A DNA stretch of 30,551 nt from a virus. Each line of letters begins with the position of its first letter. Position 1 is the first letter of the stretch. Location: positions 1 to 30,551 of IMG/VR virus record IMGVR_UViG_3300009034_000161. One strand, 5' to 3'. Shown here one piece after another: positions 1 through 6,118 of the stretch. The notes under the pieces are model-generated. The model saw nothing but the letters and a program-made list of their open reading frames with translations. It had not been told where the DNA came from and ran no database searches. The translations under genes were made by a program, and so were the position numbers.

Positions 1-54
1 AATACCAGAATGAAAAAACTGATGCTAATGATTAGTGTTAAACAACAAGCATAG
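1..54 (+). CDS. C-terminal tail of an upstream gene (partial)
   Basis: An open frame runs from the window edge to a TAG at 52-54 and gives 17 residues (NTRMKKLMLMISVKQQA). It ends just before the Shine-Dalgarno of the next gene, the same spacing seen through the rest of this operon, so it is probably the end of a preceding gene. It is too short to assign a function and could be a chance open stretch. Confidence 0.35.
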   Translation, partial: NTRMKKLMLMISVKQQA

Positions 55-63
55 GGAGGATGG

Positions 64-351
64 ATGGAAAGAAAAGAAGCGATTAAATTAATAGAAAAAG
101 ACTTTGATTTTGTTGAAAAGAAAGTAGTCAACCCTCTTTTTTGGTTCGATGAAAATGGTAAGGAAGCTATTAAACTTCTCCTCTCCACCGCCAAGCAGGT
201 GGAGAAAGTGGTGGGGAAGTTGAAAGTAGAAATACCAAGGCTCCAAAAAGAAGTAGATAGCCCCCAAGATGTTAACACAAATACTGATGCTATATGGGGT
301 GAATTAGAAGCACATAGATGGCTATATGGACTGCTAACCGAGGAGGAGTGA
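64..351 (+). CDS. hypothetical early protein, 95 aa
   Basis: Unrecognised acidic/basic helical protein. The start at 64 is supported by AGGGAGGA at 53-60. The ATG at 60 is in another frame. The N-terminal half is rich in Lys/Glu heptad-like stretches (MERKEAIKLIEKDF and TAKQVEKVVGKLKVEI), suggesting an all-helical or coiled-coil fold. No catalytic motif is visible. Its stop overlaps the next start (TGATG), so the two are probably translationally coupled. Confidence 0.75.
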   Translation: MERKEAIKLIEKDFDFVEKKVVNPLFWFDENGKEAIKLLLSTAKQVEKVVGKLKVEIPRLQKEVDSPQDVNTNTDAIWGELEAHRWLYGLLTEEE

Positions 352-530
352 TGAGCAAGGAATTGGAAAAGGCGATTGAGGAAACAAAAAGGATTCTTGA
401 ATTTCCTAATTTTCATGTCTTTCTTGATTGTGAGGAAGAAGCCCTCCGCCTCGTGATTGAGGCGGCGGAAAGGGATTTAGAATTAAGCAAGGAATACCCC
501 TTGACTACTGAGGAAGGAGGGAAGGAATGA
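351..530 (+). CDS. hypothetical small acidic protein, 59 aa
   Basis: The frame can be extended to an ATG at 318, but AGGAGG at 341-346 points to the ATG at 351, which overlaps the previous stop by one base. The product begins MSKELEKAIEETKRI and is predominantly helical and Glu-rich. It shares a style with the preceding gene (a helix, then a Leu/Ala/Glu segment such as EEALRLVIEAAERD), so the pair might be diverged paralogues or partners. No known family recognised. Confidence 0.75.
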   Translation: MSKELEKAIEETKRILEFPNFHVFLDCEEEALRLVIEAAERDLELSKEYPLTTEEGGKE

Positions 531-721
531 AAATATGCCATGATGATTCAATTAAAAATACAGGTAAGGGAAAAGGTAAAACCGAAAGGGTTCACATCAT
601 CCTCTCGTTTCTCCAAAAGGTGAGGGGTCAAGGAGTCATTATTGATTTAAGAAATATTTTATTTAAAGCTACAGACTTACAACTAATCACCTTCATCAAG
701 AAGGTGCTGGAGGGGGAATGA
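527..721 (+). CDS. hypothetical protein, 64 aa
   Basis: Starts within an ATGA overlap with the previous stop, behind GAAGGAGGGAAGG at about 514-526. The N-terminus is basic (NTGKGKGKTER), followed by an alternating hydrophobic/charged region ending in FIKKVLEGE. No family recognised. The overlaps on both sides support it as a real member of this operon. Confidence 0.65.
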   Translation: MKICHDDSIKNTGKGKGKTERVHIILSFLQKVRGQGVIIDLRNILFKATDLQLITFIKKVLEGE

Positions 722-1191
722 TTAAGCAAATCAGGTTAGAAAGAGAACACTTCGGTTGTATAGAAACTAATCCCGATAGAACTGCATATTGGGATTTAAA
801 AATAGTCATTACTCCTAATTGGGTATCAAATCGTCATTGGGCTGTGCATAAAAGTTTAGTAAGTAATCGTGAAGATTTTGAAAATGAGGGAACGGTGAAA
901 AAGCATTTTCAGCTTTCAGAAAACGATGAAATGTTATTTGGTAAATTTGATGATGAAAAGACAAAGATATTATTCCCCGAAACCAAAACTAAGCACATCA
1001 AAACCAATGAAATAGAAACAAGGCAAAAGGGTTATATAAAATTCAGAGATTACGATAATGACCATGAGATATATCTTGACTCTGACTATATAGAGTTATT
1101 TAAAGTAACCGAGCTATGGGGAGCGTGCCGGGATGCTTATATTAACAAACCAGACGATCCCACATTTATAATTATGCCGTGTAATTTATAA
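718..1191 (+). CDS. hypothetical protein, 157 aa
   Basis: Starts in an ATGA overlap with the previous gene, behind GGAGGGGG. The protein is rich in charged and aromatic residues (for example WVSNRHWAVHKS and FRDYDNDHEIYLDSDYIELF). No signal peptide, membrane segment or catalytic motif is evident. It overlaps the next start by one base (TAATG). Function unknown; accessory phage protein. Confidence 0.75.
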   Translation: MIKQIRLEREHFGCIETNPDRTAYWDLKIVITPNWVSNRHWAVHKSLVSNREDFENEGTVKKHFQLSENDEMLFGKFDDEKTKILFPETKTKHIKTNEIETRQKGYIKFRDYDNDHEIYLDSDYIELFKVTELWGACRDAYINKPDDPTFIIMPCNL

Positions 1192-1571
1192 TGACCTTAT
1201 TCCTAAAAGAAAGATTTAACCGGGAAGAACGGATCGTCTTTGATGAGATATATGGTCATCAGGGGCGGGATGCTGCTATCTCTGTCCCCATCTTAACTAA
1301 GTCTGTTCACATCCGCTTAGGTGAATTTATATCAGAAGTTAAGGTTAGGGAAATAGTTAGAAACTTGGTTGTTAAACACGATATGCCTATCGGGTCTGCT
1401 ACTCACCCGCCCCCAGGCTACTATATCATTATCGATGCTGAGGAATTAAAAGAGGTAGTTAAATCTCTGAGAAAGCGGGGGTTGAAGATATTAAAAAGAG
1501 CCTCAGAATTAGAAAGCTATGGTCGGCGGAACTTTGTCGGGCAGTTGGAATTGGAGTTACCGGGGAGGTAA
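1191..1571 (+). CDS. winged-helix-like phage protein, 126 aa
   Basis: Likely a DNA-binding or replication-associated accessory protein. The segment from about residue 50 (KVREIVRNLVVKHDMPIGS) followed by PPPGYYIII and a charged helix (EELKEVVKSLRKRGLKIL) has the helix-turn-helix plus beta-wing pattern common in small phage winged-helix proteins. The start overlaps the preceding stop and the gene ends just before the ASCH-domain gene. The DNA target is unknown; the fold call is inference from pattern, not from a search. Confidence 0.7.
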   Translation: MTLFLKERFNREERIVFDEIYGHQGRDAAISVPILTKSVHIRLGEFISEVKVREIVRNLVVKHDMPIGSATHPPPGYYIIIDAEELKEVVKSLRKRGLKILKRASELESYGRRNFVGQLELELPGR

Positions 1572-1572
1572 T

Positions 1573-1917
1573 ATGAGAATTATATCTTTTGCTTGGACAA
1601 CTGAGGCTTTGTTGGCTGGCAAGAAAACCGTTACCCGGCGATGGTGGAAAAAGTGCCCATACAAACCCGGCGATCTTGTTCAAGCTTACAATAAAAGTCC
1701 CAGGTTCGGGGGCAAGAGAATAGCTATAATTAAAATAATATCTGTAAGGGAAGAACCATTGCTCGCTCTTACTTCAGATGAACTTATAAAGGAAGGTGAT
1801 TTATGGATTAGTTATTACGATTTTATTGACCAATTTCTTAAAGGACATCCGAGGGCTTGTAAGGATGATTATGTCTGGCGGATAGAGTTTGAATTGGTGA
1901 GTAAGGAGACTGAGTGA
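1573..1917 (+). CDS. ASCH-domain protein, 114 aa
   Basis: ASCH domains are PUA-like beta-barrels thought to bind RNA or modified nucleotides. The family hallmark GxKxxxxR is present near the N-terminus as AGKKTVTRR (about residues 15-23), followed by a PGD turn and beta-strands, and ending VWRIEFELV. A longer frame opens at 1519, but GGGGAGG at 1562-1568 and the previous stop at 1569-1571 favour the ATG at 1573. It is the last gene before the non-coding stretch at 1918-2033. Its place near methyltransferases fits a role connected with modified nucleic acid, which is only an inference. Confidence 0.8.
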   Translation: MRIISFAWTTEALLAGKKTVTRRWWKKCPYKPGDLVQAYNKSPRFGGKRIAIIKIISVREEPLLALTSDELIKEGDLWISYYDFIDQFLKGHPRACKDDYVWRIEFELVSKETE

Positions 1918-1938
1918 AAAATCGCTTAAATAAGAGCT

Positions 1939-1969
1939 TGGGAGGTAGGGTAAAAATAGGCTTTATAAT
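1939..1969 (+). promoter_or_regulatory. candidate sigma-70-type promoter
   Basis: A perfect TATAAT lies at 1964-1969, with TTGGGA (4 of 6 matches to TTGACA) at 1939-1944 and a 19-base spacer. This is the only clear non-coding gap in the left operon and it precedes the methyltransferase genes. A start site about 7 bases downstream would fall inside the palindrome at 1967-1982. The long spacer keeps confidence moderate. Confidence 0.5.
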
Positions 1970-2016
1970 GCGTTAACGCATTCTCTCTGGGATTGCCCCT
2001 CCCCAGACGAAGCCTA
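1957..2016 (+). ncRNA. potential three-way-junction RNA leader
   Basis: Three nested helices are possible: an outer 7-bp stem TAGGCTT (1957-1963) with AAGCCTA (2010-2016), a hairpin from the palindrome 1967-1982, and TCTGGG (1986-1991) with CCCAGA (2002-2007) around a 10-base loop. The junction strands are only 2-3 bases. It sits 17 bases upstream of the next start codon. If transcription begins at the TATAAT promoter, the 5' strand of the outer stem would not be transcribed, so promoter-operator and RNA-structure readings compete unless the RNA reads through from upstream. Confidence 0.3.
1967..1982. promoter_or_regulatory. 16-bp perfect palindrome, candidate operator
   Basis: AATGCGTTAACGCATT is a perfect inverted repeat with no spacer. 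It overlaps the last three bases of the TATAAT at 1964-1969 and covers the expected transcription start, the usual place for a dimeric repressor site. No second copy was found by eye. It could instead form a hairpin with a TTAA loop as part of the structure at 1957-2016. Confidence 0.55.
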
Positions 2017-2033
2017 AATCATAGAGAGGTATT

Positions 2034-2252
2034 ATGACCCCTAAAAAGCTAAAATCAAATATCCAGTGTTTCGGCCCGAACTGTAAAGAAACGGTAGCGA
2101 AAAACCGCCCCTGGTCAAAGTTTCATTCTGCTAAATGCAAAGATAATTACCACATTATTAAATATTGTTTAATATCGAATTTGAGCCTACTAAGCAAACC
2201 CGCCGCCCTGGACATGCTGGAGAACTTAAAAAGGCGAATAGAAAGGCAATGA
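2034..2252 (+). CDS. small Cys/His zinc-binding-type protein, 72 aa
   Basis: Four candidate metal ligands are spaced C12-x4-C17-x13-H31-x3-C35, with basic residues between them and a helical C-terminus ending [11 protein letters not shown]. This resembles small phage zinc-finger proteins (CFGPNC ... FHSAKC). The start at 2034 follows AGAGAGG at 2022-2028. Its stop overlaps the C5 methyltransferase start (ATGA), suggesting coupled translation and perhaps a shared DNA-modification role. Function not known. Confidence 0.65.
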   Translation: MTPKKLKSNIQCFGPNCKETVAKNRPWSKFHSAKCKDNYHIIKYCLISNLSLLSKPAALDMLENLKRRIERQ

Positions 2253-3166
2253 TTTATGGCCTGGATCTCTTTAGTGGTATCGGAGGGCTCACAATCGCCC
2301 TACAAGAGTGGGTCGTGCCGATCGCCTATTGTGAAAACGACAGATATGCTCAAGCGGTCTTGCTTTCAAGAATGTCTGAGGGCGAATTACCGATTGCCCC
2401 GATATGGGACGATGTCAAAACCCTCAGGGCCCGACACTTACCAGTCAAGCCCGACATCATTACAGCAGGTTTCCCGTGCCAGGACATCAGTGTTGCAGGA
2501 GTTGGTAGGGGCTTGGAAGGAAAGCGAAGCGGGTTATTTTTCGAGATCATACGGCTTGCTAATGAGTTACGACCAAAGTTCATCTTCTTGGAAAATGTCT
2601 CAGGTATCGCTACTCGTGGAGGATGGGGAGTCTCTACCGCCTTATCCGAGATACGGTATGATAGTAGATGGGGGATGCTATCCGCTTATGATATGGGGGC
2701 GCCGCATATTAGAGAAAGGTGGTTTTGCTTGGCCTACTCCAATGATTCACGGAAACAACAACCGAAAAGGAGTGGGCAAATCAAGCGGGAACGGTCTTGC
2801 AACGGCAGTAAAGCTTTGGCCTTCCCCCCAAAGCCGGGATTACAGGATCGGACAAGCGAAAAGGGTAGGCAGAATGGGCTATCAGAACAATTTGAACGAT
2901 ATAGTTTCTCTGTTGCCGACTCCGACAGCAAGAGACCGATGGACAAGAGGAAAGGCCGAAGCCTTCCGGAGGAGTCCATGCTTGGATCATGTAGCGGGGG
3001 AAGGGATTGGTGGGAAACTGAACCCGATGTGGGTCGAGTGGTTGATGGGCTTCCCTATCGGGTGGACAGAATTAAGTGCCTGGGTAACGCAGTGGTTACG
3101 TGCCAGGCGAGGGAAGCGTTTGTCAGATTGATGGGACATGCTGGAGAATCTGAGGAGGAGAGTTGA
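2249..3166 (+). CDS. DNA (cytosine-5) methyltransferase, 305 aa
   Basis: Transfers a methyl group from S-adenosylmethionine to C5 of cytosine, probably to shield phage DNA from host restriction. Conserved motifs are visible in order: motif I DLFSGIGG (residues 6-13), catalytic motif IV GFPCQ (74-78, nucleophile Cys77), motif VI ENV (115-117), motif VIII RERWF (155-159) and motif X around GNAVV (279-283). The frame opens at 2165, but motif I needs a start near 2249, and the ATG there overlaps the previous stop (ATGA). The region between motifs VIII and X is the target-recognition part and looks weakly structured and Ser/Arg-rich. Almost the whole gene is overlaid by another long frame (2256-3131). 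No endonuclease partner is seen, so it is probably a solitary phage methyltransferase. Confidence 0.92.
   Translation: MIYGLDLFSGIGGLTIALQEWVVPIAYCENDRYAQAVLLSRMSEGELPIAPIWDDVKTLRARHLPVKPDIITAGFPCQDISVAGVGRGLEGKRSGLFFEIIRLANELRPKFIFLENVSGIATRGGWGVSTALSEIRYDSRWGMLSAYDMGAPHIRERWFCLAYSNDSRKQQPKRSGQIKRERSCNGSKALAFPPKPGLQDRTSEKGRQNGLSEQFERYSFSVADSDSKRPMDKRKGRSLPEESMLGSCSGGRDWWETEPDVGRVVDGLPYRVDRIKCLGNAVVTCQAREAFVRLMGHAGESEEES
2256..3131 (+). CDS. overlapping alternative-frame protein within the C5 methyltransferase, 291 aa
   Basis: A second frame stays open for 291 codons inside the methyltransferase gene, starting 7 bases after its ATG; AAAGG at 2242-2246 is placed well for the 2256 ATG. From about residue 66 it carries motifs I recognise from stand-alone phage proteins: [24 protein letters not shown] (108-120), PRYGM, repeated [16 protein letters not shown], and near the end [18 protein letters not shown] (253-270). 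The DNA for motif VI ENV encodes KMSQ here, and the DNA around GNAVV encodes the end of this protein. Function unknown. It could be a real overprinted gene or a database family that arises from mis-called frames of phage C5 methyltransferases. Expression is not proven. Confidence 0.5.
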   Translation: MAWISLVVSEGSQSPYKSGSCRSPIVKTTDMLKRSCFQECLRANYRLPRYGTMSKPSGPDTYQSSPTSLQQVSRARTSVLQELVGAWKESEAGYFSRSYGLLMSYDQSSSSWKMSQVSLLVEDGESLPPYPRYGMIVDGGCYPLMIWGRRILEKGGFAWPTPMIHGNNNRKGVGKSSGNGLATAVKLWPSPQSRDYRIGQAKRVGRMGYQNNLNDIVSLLPTPTARDRWTRGKAEAFRRSPCLDHVAGEGIGGKLNPMWVEWLMGFPIGWTELSAWVTQWLRARRGKRLSD

Positions 3167-3897
3167 GAGACTGGATAAATAAAGTCATTTGCGGCGATTG
3201 CTTAGAGGTAATGAAAAAGATACCAGACAAATTTATTGATATGATTCTCTGCGATTTGCCTTATGGGACGACGGCTTGTGAGTGGGATACAATTATCCCC
3301 TTTGAGCCTTTATGGGGATTATATAAAAGGATTATAAAAGATAATGGTGCGATAGTATTATTTGGGAGCCAGCCTTTTACCAGTAAGTTGATTATGAGTA
3401 ATATGGAAATGTTTAAGTATTGTTGGATATGGGACAAAAGACAAAAGGTAGGAATGCTTAATTGCAAAAGAATGCCACTGAAACAACATGAAGATATTTG
3501 TATCTTTTATAAAAATTTGCCAACTTATAATCCACAAAAGACGAAGGGAATTTACAGAAACAAGAAGATACAGCCTACAAAAGAATTTCAAACTTACGGA
3601 TAATTAAAAAACCCGATAAATAATTTTAATGATTCATATTATCCATCTTCGATATTGGAATTTTCAAATGCTAACCAAAAAGATAAATCGCACCCCACTC
3701 AAAAACCAGTAGCTTTAATGGAATACCTGATAAGAACTTATACCAATAAAGGCAATTTGGTATTAGATAGTTGTTTGGGTTCTGGCACAACTGCCGTAGC
3801 TTGTAAATTAATGGGTAGAAATTATATAGGCATAGAGATAAGTCCTGAATATTGTAAGATAGCTGAGAAAAGATTAGCTCAGGGAGTATTGTTTTAG
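3163..3897 (+). pseudogene. DNA N6-A/N4-C methyltransferase interrupted by an in-frame TAA
   Basis: A beta-class (motif IV before motif I) site-specific DNA methyltransferase of about 244 codons. It starts with TTG at 3163, overlapping the previous stop (TTGA), behind GAGGAGGAG at 3151-3159. Motif IV is DLPYG (residues 31-35), followed by [10 protein letters not shown]. The frame then meets TAA at 3601-3603 but continues open in the same frame with HPTQKPV and the AdoMet-binding motif I LDSCLGSGTTAVA (about residue 201 onward) to a TAG at 3895-3897. A single point nonsense mutation explains it best. The downstream piece has no visible ribosome-binding site, although a TTG at 3655 could start it. 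The gene looks more AT-rich than its neighbour, suggesting separate acquisition. Alternatives are a sequencing error, stop readthrough or a two-piece enzyme. Confidence 0.85.
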
Positions 3898-3909
3898 GAA
3901 GGAGGGGTG

Positions 3910-4104
3910 ATGGAATACACTGGAGACCAAGAACACTTACCTGAATGTTGCCCTAAGTGTAAATCGAAAACCATAGATGCTAATTTTGATGGTCTCATTT
4001 GGATTCATAAAGTTAGAGGTAAATGGAGAATAACTAATGCTTATTCACATGACCAATCTGCTATTTTAAGCTGTTCGAGATGCGGATATGAATGGGCAAT
4101 TTAA
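3910..4104 (+). CDS. small zinc-ribbon protein, 64 aa
   Basis: Two CxxC knuckles are visible, C14-P-K-C17 and C55-S-R-C58-G-Y, about 37 residues apart with beta-rich sequence between: a typical zinc ribbon. A GTG at 3907 is also in frame, but GGAAGGAGGGG at 3899-3907 fits the ATG at 3910. It may bind nucleic acid or mediate protein contact; the substrate is unknown. Confidence 0.72.
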   Translation: MEYTGDQEHLPECCPKCKSKTIDANFDGLIWIHKVRGKWRITNAYSHDQSAILSCSRCGYEWAI

Positions 4105-4123
4105 TCGAAAGGGGGTGATAAAA

Positions 4124-4351
4124 GTGGGAGTTATTAATATGGATATTTATGGGAGCTTCCCAGGGGAAGTGCATGGACAGAGATCGTTTAGTGCTATGAC
4201 ACACGGCCATGCCCATGCTGTTACTAAGGCCATAGTTTTTCTGGTAAATAAAGTATTGCCAAAAGCCATTGCCCTCGATCACAAGCTCCATGAGGAAGGA
4301 GAAAAACCATCAAGGGGATTTGACCCAGATAATAAAGGAGGTGATACCTAA
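4124..4351 (+). CDS. conserved small phage protein (HGQRSF / GHAHAV), 75 aa
   Basis: The frame extends back to 4088 but would overlap the zinc-ribbon gene. AAAGGGGGTGAT at 4108-4119 points to the GTG at 4124. The product contains VHGQRSF, HGHAHAVTKAI and ALDHKLHEEG, a pattern I remember in uncharacterised small phage proteins that lie near membrane and lysis-type genes. Several His residues could bind metal, but no enzyme motif is certain. The stop overlaps the next start (TAATG). Confidence 0.7.
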   Translation: MGVINMDIYGSFPGEVHGQRSFSAMTHGHAHAVTKAIVFLVNKVLPKAIALDHKLHEEGEKPSRGFDPDNKGGDT

Positions 4352-4473
4352 TGGAAGAAATTCTTAGAATCGTAATGGAGATCGTGGCGACCGGTGTGGG
4401 GATTCTGGCTATAATCCTTATCAGGAGAGCGGCTAAGAAGCATGGGTTTGAGAGAAGGGAGCGAAATATCTGA
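4351..4473 (+). CDS. single-pass membrane miniprotein, 40 aa
   Basis: ATG at 4351 sits 5 bases after a near-perfect Shine-Dalgarno AAAGGAGGTGAT (4334-4345). The peptide has a short N-terminal amphipathic part, a hydrophobic segment (about residues 8-24, VMEIVATGVGILAIILI) and a strongly basic tail (RRAAKKHGFERRER). This is an inner-membrane protein with the positive end expected inside. It could be a holin-type or anchoring protein; no family assigned. Confidence 0.65.
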   Translation: MEEILRIVMEIVATGVGILAIILIRRAAKKHGFERRERNI

Positions 4474-4712
4474 ATTCAAATGGCAAGCGGATCAAAGGCC
4501 GGGAGAAACTAAGCGAGGCAGTTGCCCTTTTCTCGGAGGAGAAGCCCGGTCATTCTGAGGAGAAGGCTGTGCAGTTAGCACATGAGGCTCTGCTTATTAA
4601 TGGGTTTGGTGCGACCGCTCCGAAGGAATTGACAATACGTGGGAAACCGCCAGAAGGGAGTGGGATAACGAATGTGGTGAACAAGGTCGAAGTTGAAAAA
4701 GGAGGTAGTTAA
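4470..4712 (+). CDS. 80-aa protein with probable CTG start
   Basis: The frame is open from after a TGA at 4449-4451 to TAA at 4710-4712 and has no ATG, GTG or TTG near its beginning. A CTG at 4470 overlaps the previous stop (CTGA), exactly like the ATGA/TTGA junctions elsewhere in the operon, and AAGGGAG at 4455-4461 is correctly spaced. The product has REKLSEAVALF, a helical EEKAVQLAHEALLINGFG, and a C-terminus ending VNKVEVEKGGS. It fills what would otherwise be a 240-base gap. Alternative: entry by a -1 shift from the 40-aa gene, although no slippery heptamer is seen. Confidence 0.5.
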   Translation: MNSNGKRIKGREKLSEAVALFSEEKPGHSEEKAVQLAHEALLINGFGATAPKELTIRGKPPEGSGITNVVNKVEVEKGGS

Positions 4713-4713
4713 G

Positions 4714-5133
4714 ATGGGAAGGCTTTATAATGTAGAGAAAGAGGAGCTTACGGAGAGCGGTGTTTTAGTTGTAGTTGTGGTTGTTGTTCTTGCTATCCTG
4801 TTACTAATAGGTTCCCTTATGGCTGGTTGCCCAAGATATAATGTCTGGCAAAAGGGATTAGCAGGAAAATCTCAGCTAAGAAAAGCTGAATGGAATCGCC
4901 AGATAGTGGTGCAAGAAGCAAATGCAAAAAAAGAATCCGCTACTCTTTTGGCAGAAGCCGAGGTTATCCGAGCAGGAGGCATTGCAAAAGCAAATGAGAT
5001 AATTGGTAAGTCAATAACCAAAGAATATCTCAAATATCTGTTCATTGAGGGGTTGAACGATGGGAATACTGAGGTTATCTATGTGCCGACAGAGGCTAAC
5101 TTACCAATCTTAGAAGCTCGTGATGAAAGGTAA
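4714..5133 (+). CDS. band-7/SPFH-like membrane protein, 139 aa
   Basis: Starts at 4714 behind AAAGGAGG (4698-4705); the in-frame TTG at 4693 is less likely. The N-terminus has one strong transmembrane segment (about residues 17-38, a run of Val followed by LAILLLIGSLMAG). After YNVWQKGLAGK comes a charged amphipathic coiled coil with SATLLAEAEVIRAGGIAKANEIIG, then EYLKYLFIEGL and EVIYVPTEANLPIL. This is the pattern of phage proteins related to the C-terminal part of SPFH/prohibitin domains. It probably assembles at the host membrane; its exact job is unknown. It is the last gene before the convergent terminator. Confidence 0.75.
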   Translation: MGRLYNVEKEELTESGVLVVVVVVVLAILLLIGSLMAGCPRYNVWQKGLAGKSQLRKAEWNRQIVVQEANAKKESATLLAEAEVIRAGGIAKANEIIGKSITKEYLKYLFIEGLNDGNTEVIYVPTEANLPILEARDER

Positions 5134-5145
5134 GGTCAATTAACC

Positions 5146-5173
5146 GGGGTGGGGTGAAAGCCCCACCTACCCC
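5146..5173. terminator. hairpin between convergent operons
   Basis: GGTGGGG (5148-5154) pairs with CCCCACC (5161-5167) around a six-base TGAAAG loop; two outer G-C pairs can form if TA is bulged. It lies between the end of the plus-strand operon (5133) and the end of the minus-strand operon (5214). T-runs are weak on both sides (CCTTAATTT on plus), so it may act with Rho or only partly terminate. Confidence 0.6.
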
Positions 5174-5213
5174 GCCTTAATTTCTGCTGGCATTGTTATG
5201 CGTTTGAGATAGA

Positions 5214-5432
5214 TCACTCCAGCCCCCCATATTTAAGGCCCAGCACGGTCAAAGCCCCGCCTACTATACCACCGATAAGTGATTTGCTTTTATCTATCCA
5301 GCCCTTATTTTCAAGGGCAGAGATTCTCCGTTCCTGATTATTCAGATTCAAATAAATAGTATAATTCTGTTCATCTTGTGGCAATGATTTAAAGGCTTCT
5401 TTGCTGATAACCATGTGTGCGTTACTTCCCAT
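5214..5432 (-). CDS. small membrane protein, XhlA/holin-like, 72 aa
   Basis: Residues about 15-47 form a helical, heptad-like stretch (YLNLNNQERRISALENKGW) followed by SKSLIGGIVGGALTVLGL, a single Gly-rich membrane segment at the C-terminus. This layout resembles XhlA-type haemolysis/holin accessory proteins. It is the last gene of the virion operon, where lysis-related genes may sit, but no endolysin is next to it. The ATG at 5432 overlaps the preceding gene by 11 bases; the ATG at 5414 is an alternative start. Confidence 0.55.
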   Translation of the reverse strand: MGSNAHMVISKEAFKSLPQDEQNYTIYLNLNNQERRISALENKGWIDKSKSLIGGIVGGALTVLGLKYGGLE

Positions 5433-5784
5433 CTTTTTTGCCTTTCTTAGCCTTCGGTTTCTTAGTTTTTAAAGTAGGTTTCGCTGGCAGACATTCCTTA
5501 ACGGCCAGATGGTAGGTTTTACCAGGTTCGTAATTGTCAAGTGCCTGATGAGCAATATCTGAGCAAACTCGGAACCGGGATTTGTTTAGCTCAAAAATAA
5601 GAGTTACCTTTTCGTTATAGAGAGACATTAATAGGAAGGTAAACGGCCCGCCGGGATCAACCTTGACCTCAACAGTTTTACCGGCAAACATAATGAAATA
5701 AGGTATCAGGGCGGCGGGTAAATAACCCATCTCGCCTTTATTAAAAATTGTCTTACCCGATATGCCAACATCCAATTTAATCAT
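5422..5784 (-). CDS. hypothetical virion-operon protein with Lys-rich tail, 120 aa
   Basis: No family recognised. The N-terminal 100 residues look like a compact mixed alpha/beta domain (MIKLDVGISGKTIF, PFTFLLMSLYNEKVTLIFEL). The last 20 residues are strongly basic (KTKKPKAKKGKKDGK), which could contact nucleic acid or an acidic surface. It lies downstream of the fibre genes and is translated in the same operon, so a tail-tip or late accessory role is possible. Confidence 0.65.
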   Translation of the reverse strand: MIKLDVGISGKTIFNKGEMGYLPAALIPYFIMFAGKTVEVKVDPGGPFTFLLMSLYNEKVTLIFELNKSRFRVCSDIAHQALDNYEPGKTYHLAVKECLPAKPTLKTKKPKAKKGKKDGK

Positions 5785-5793
5785 AACTACTCC

Positions 5794-6108
5794 TTATGTA
5801 TGCTGTGTTATAAAGCTGCCTGACGTCGGTGCACCAGCCGTGTAATGAAGTTTGATTACCCCATTATGTTTGAACGGGATCGGGGGATCGAGATCGGCGG
5901 CGGCGGCGAAATCTAAAGTATCACCGCCAGGAAATGTAACCTGCACCGCAGCATCAAGGGTATTGATAATCTGTAAATTATTGAACACATGCTTATCATC
6001 CAGGTCAATAATCTCCGTAGCACTTGCAGCAACATCCCCAAATGCCGTGGTGCTTTTCTTAACAACATTAATATACTCATGTCCGGTTGGGTCTAACGAT
6101 CCGCTCAT
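5794..6108 (-). CDS. small beta-rich structural protein, 104 aa
   Basis: Unrecognised. The sequence alternates polar and hydrophobic residues with Asp/Gly turns (FNNLQIINTLDAAVQVTFPG; VIKLHYTAGAPTSGSF), which suggests a beta-sandwich of the kind found in phage decoration or fibre-tip proteins. A Shine-Dalgarno (AAGGAGG on the minus strand, 6114-6120) precedes the start and overlaps the end of the upstream gene. Confidence 0.65.
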   Translation of the reverse strand: MSGSLDPTGHEYINVVKKSTTAFGDVAASATEIIDLDDKHVFNNLQIINTLDAAVQVTFPGGDTLDFAAAADLDPPIPFKHNGVIKLHYTAGAPTSGSFITQHT

Positions 6109-6118
6109 AATTACCTCC

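Noticed and set aside
318-350. Longer start for the 59-residue gene
   Set aside because: It has no ribosome-binding site, and AGGAGG at 341-346 clearly serves the ATG at 351.
1957-2016. Hammerhead-type ribozyme in the three-way junction
   Set aside because: The junction lacks the conserved CTGATGA and GAAA core elements.
2350-2990. Minus-strand frames within the methyltransferase gene
   Set aside because: They lack recognisable motifs and Shine-Dalgarno sequences and appear to be shadows of the coding strand.
3601-3603. Recoded TAA as evidence for an alternative genetic code
   Set aside because: TAA is used as the normal end of many genes in this window, so a general reassignment does not fit.
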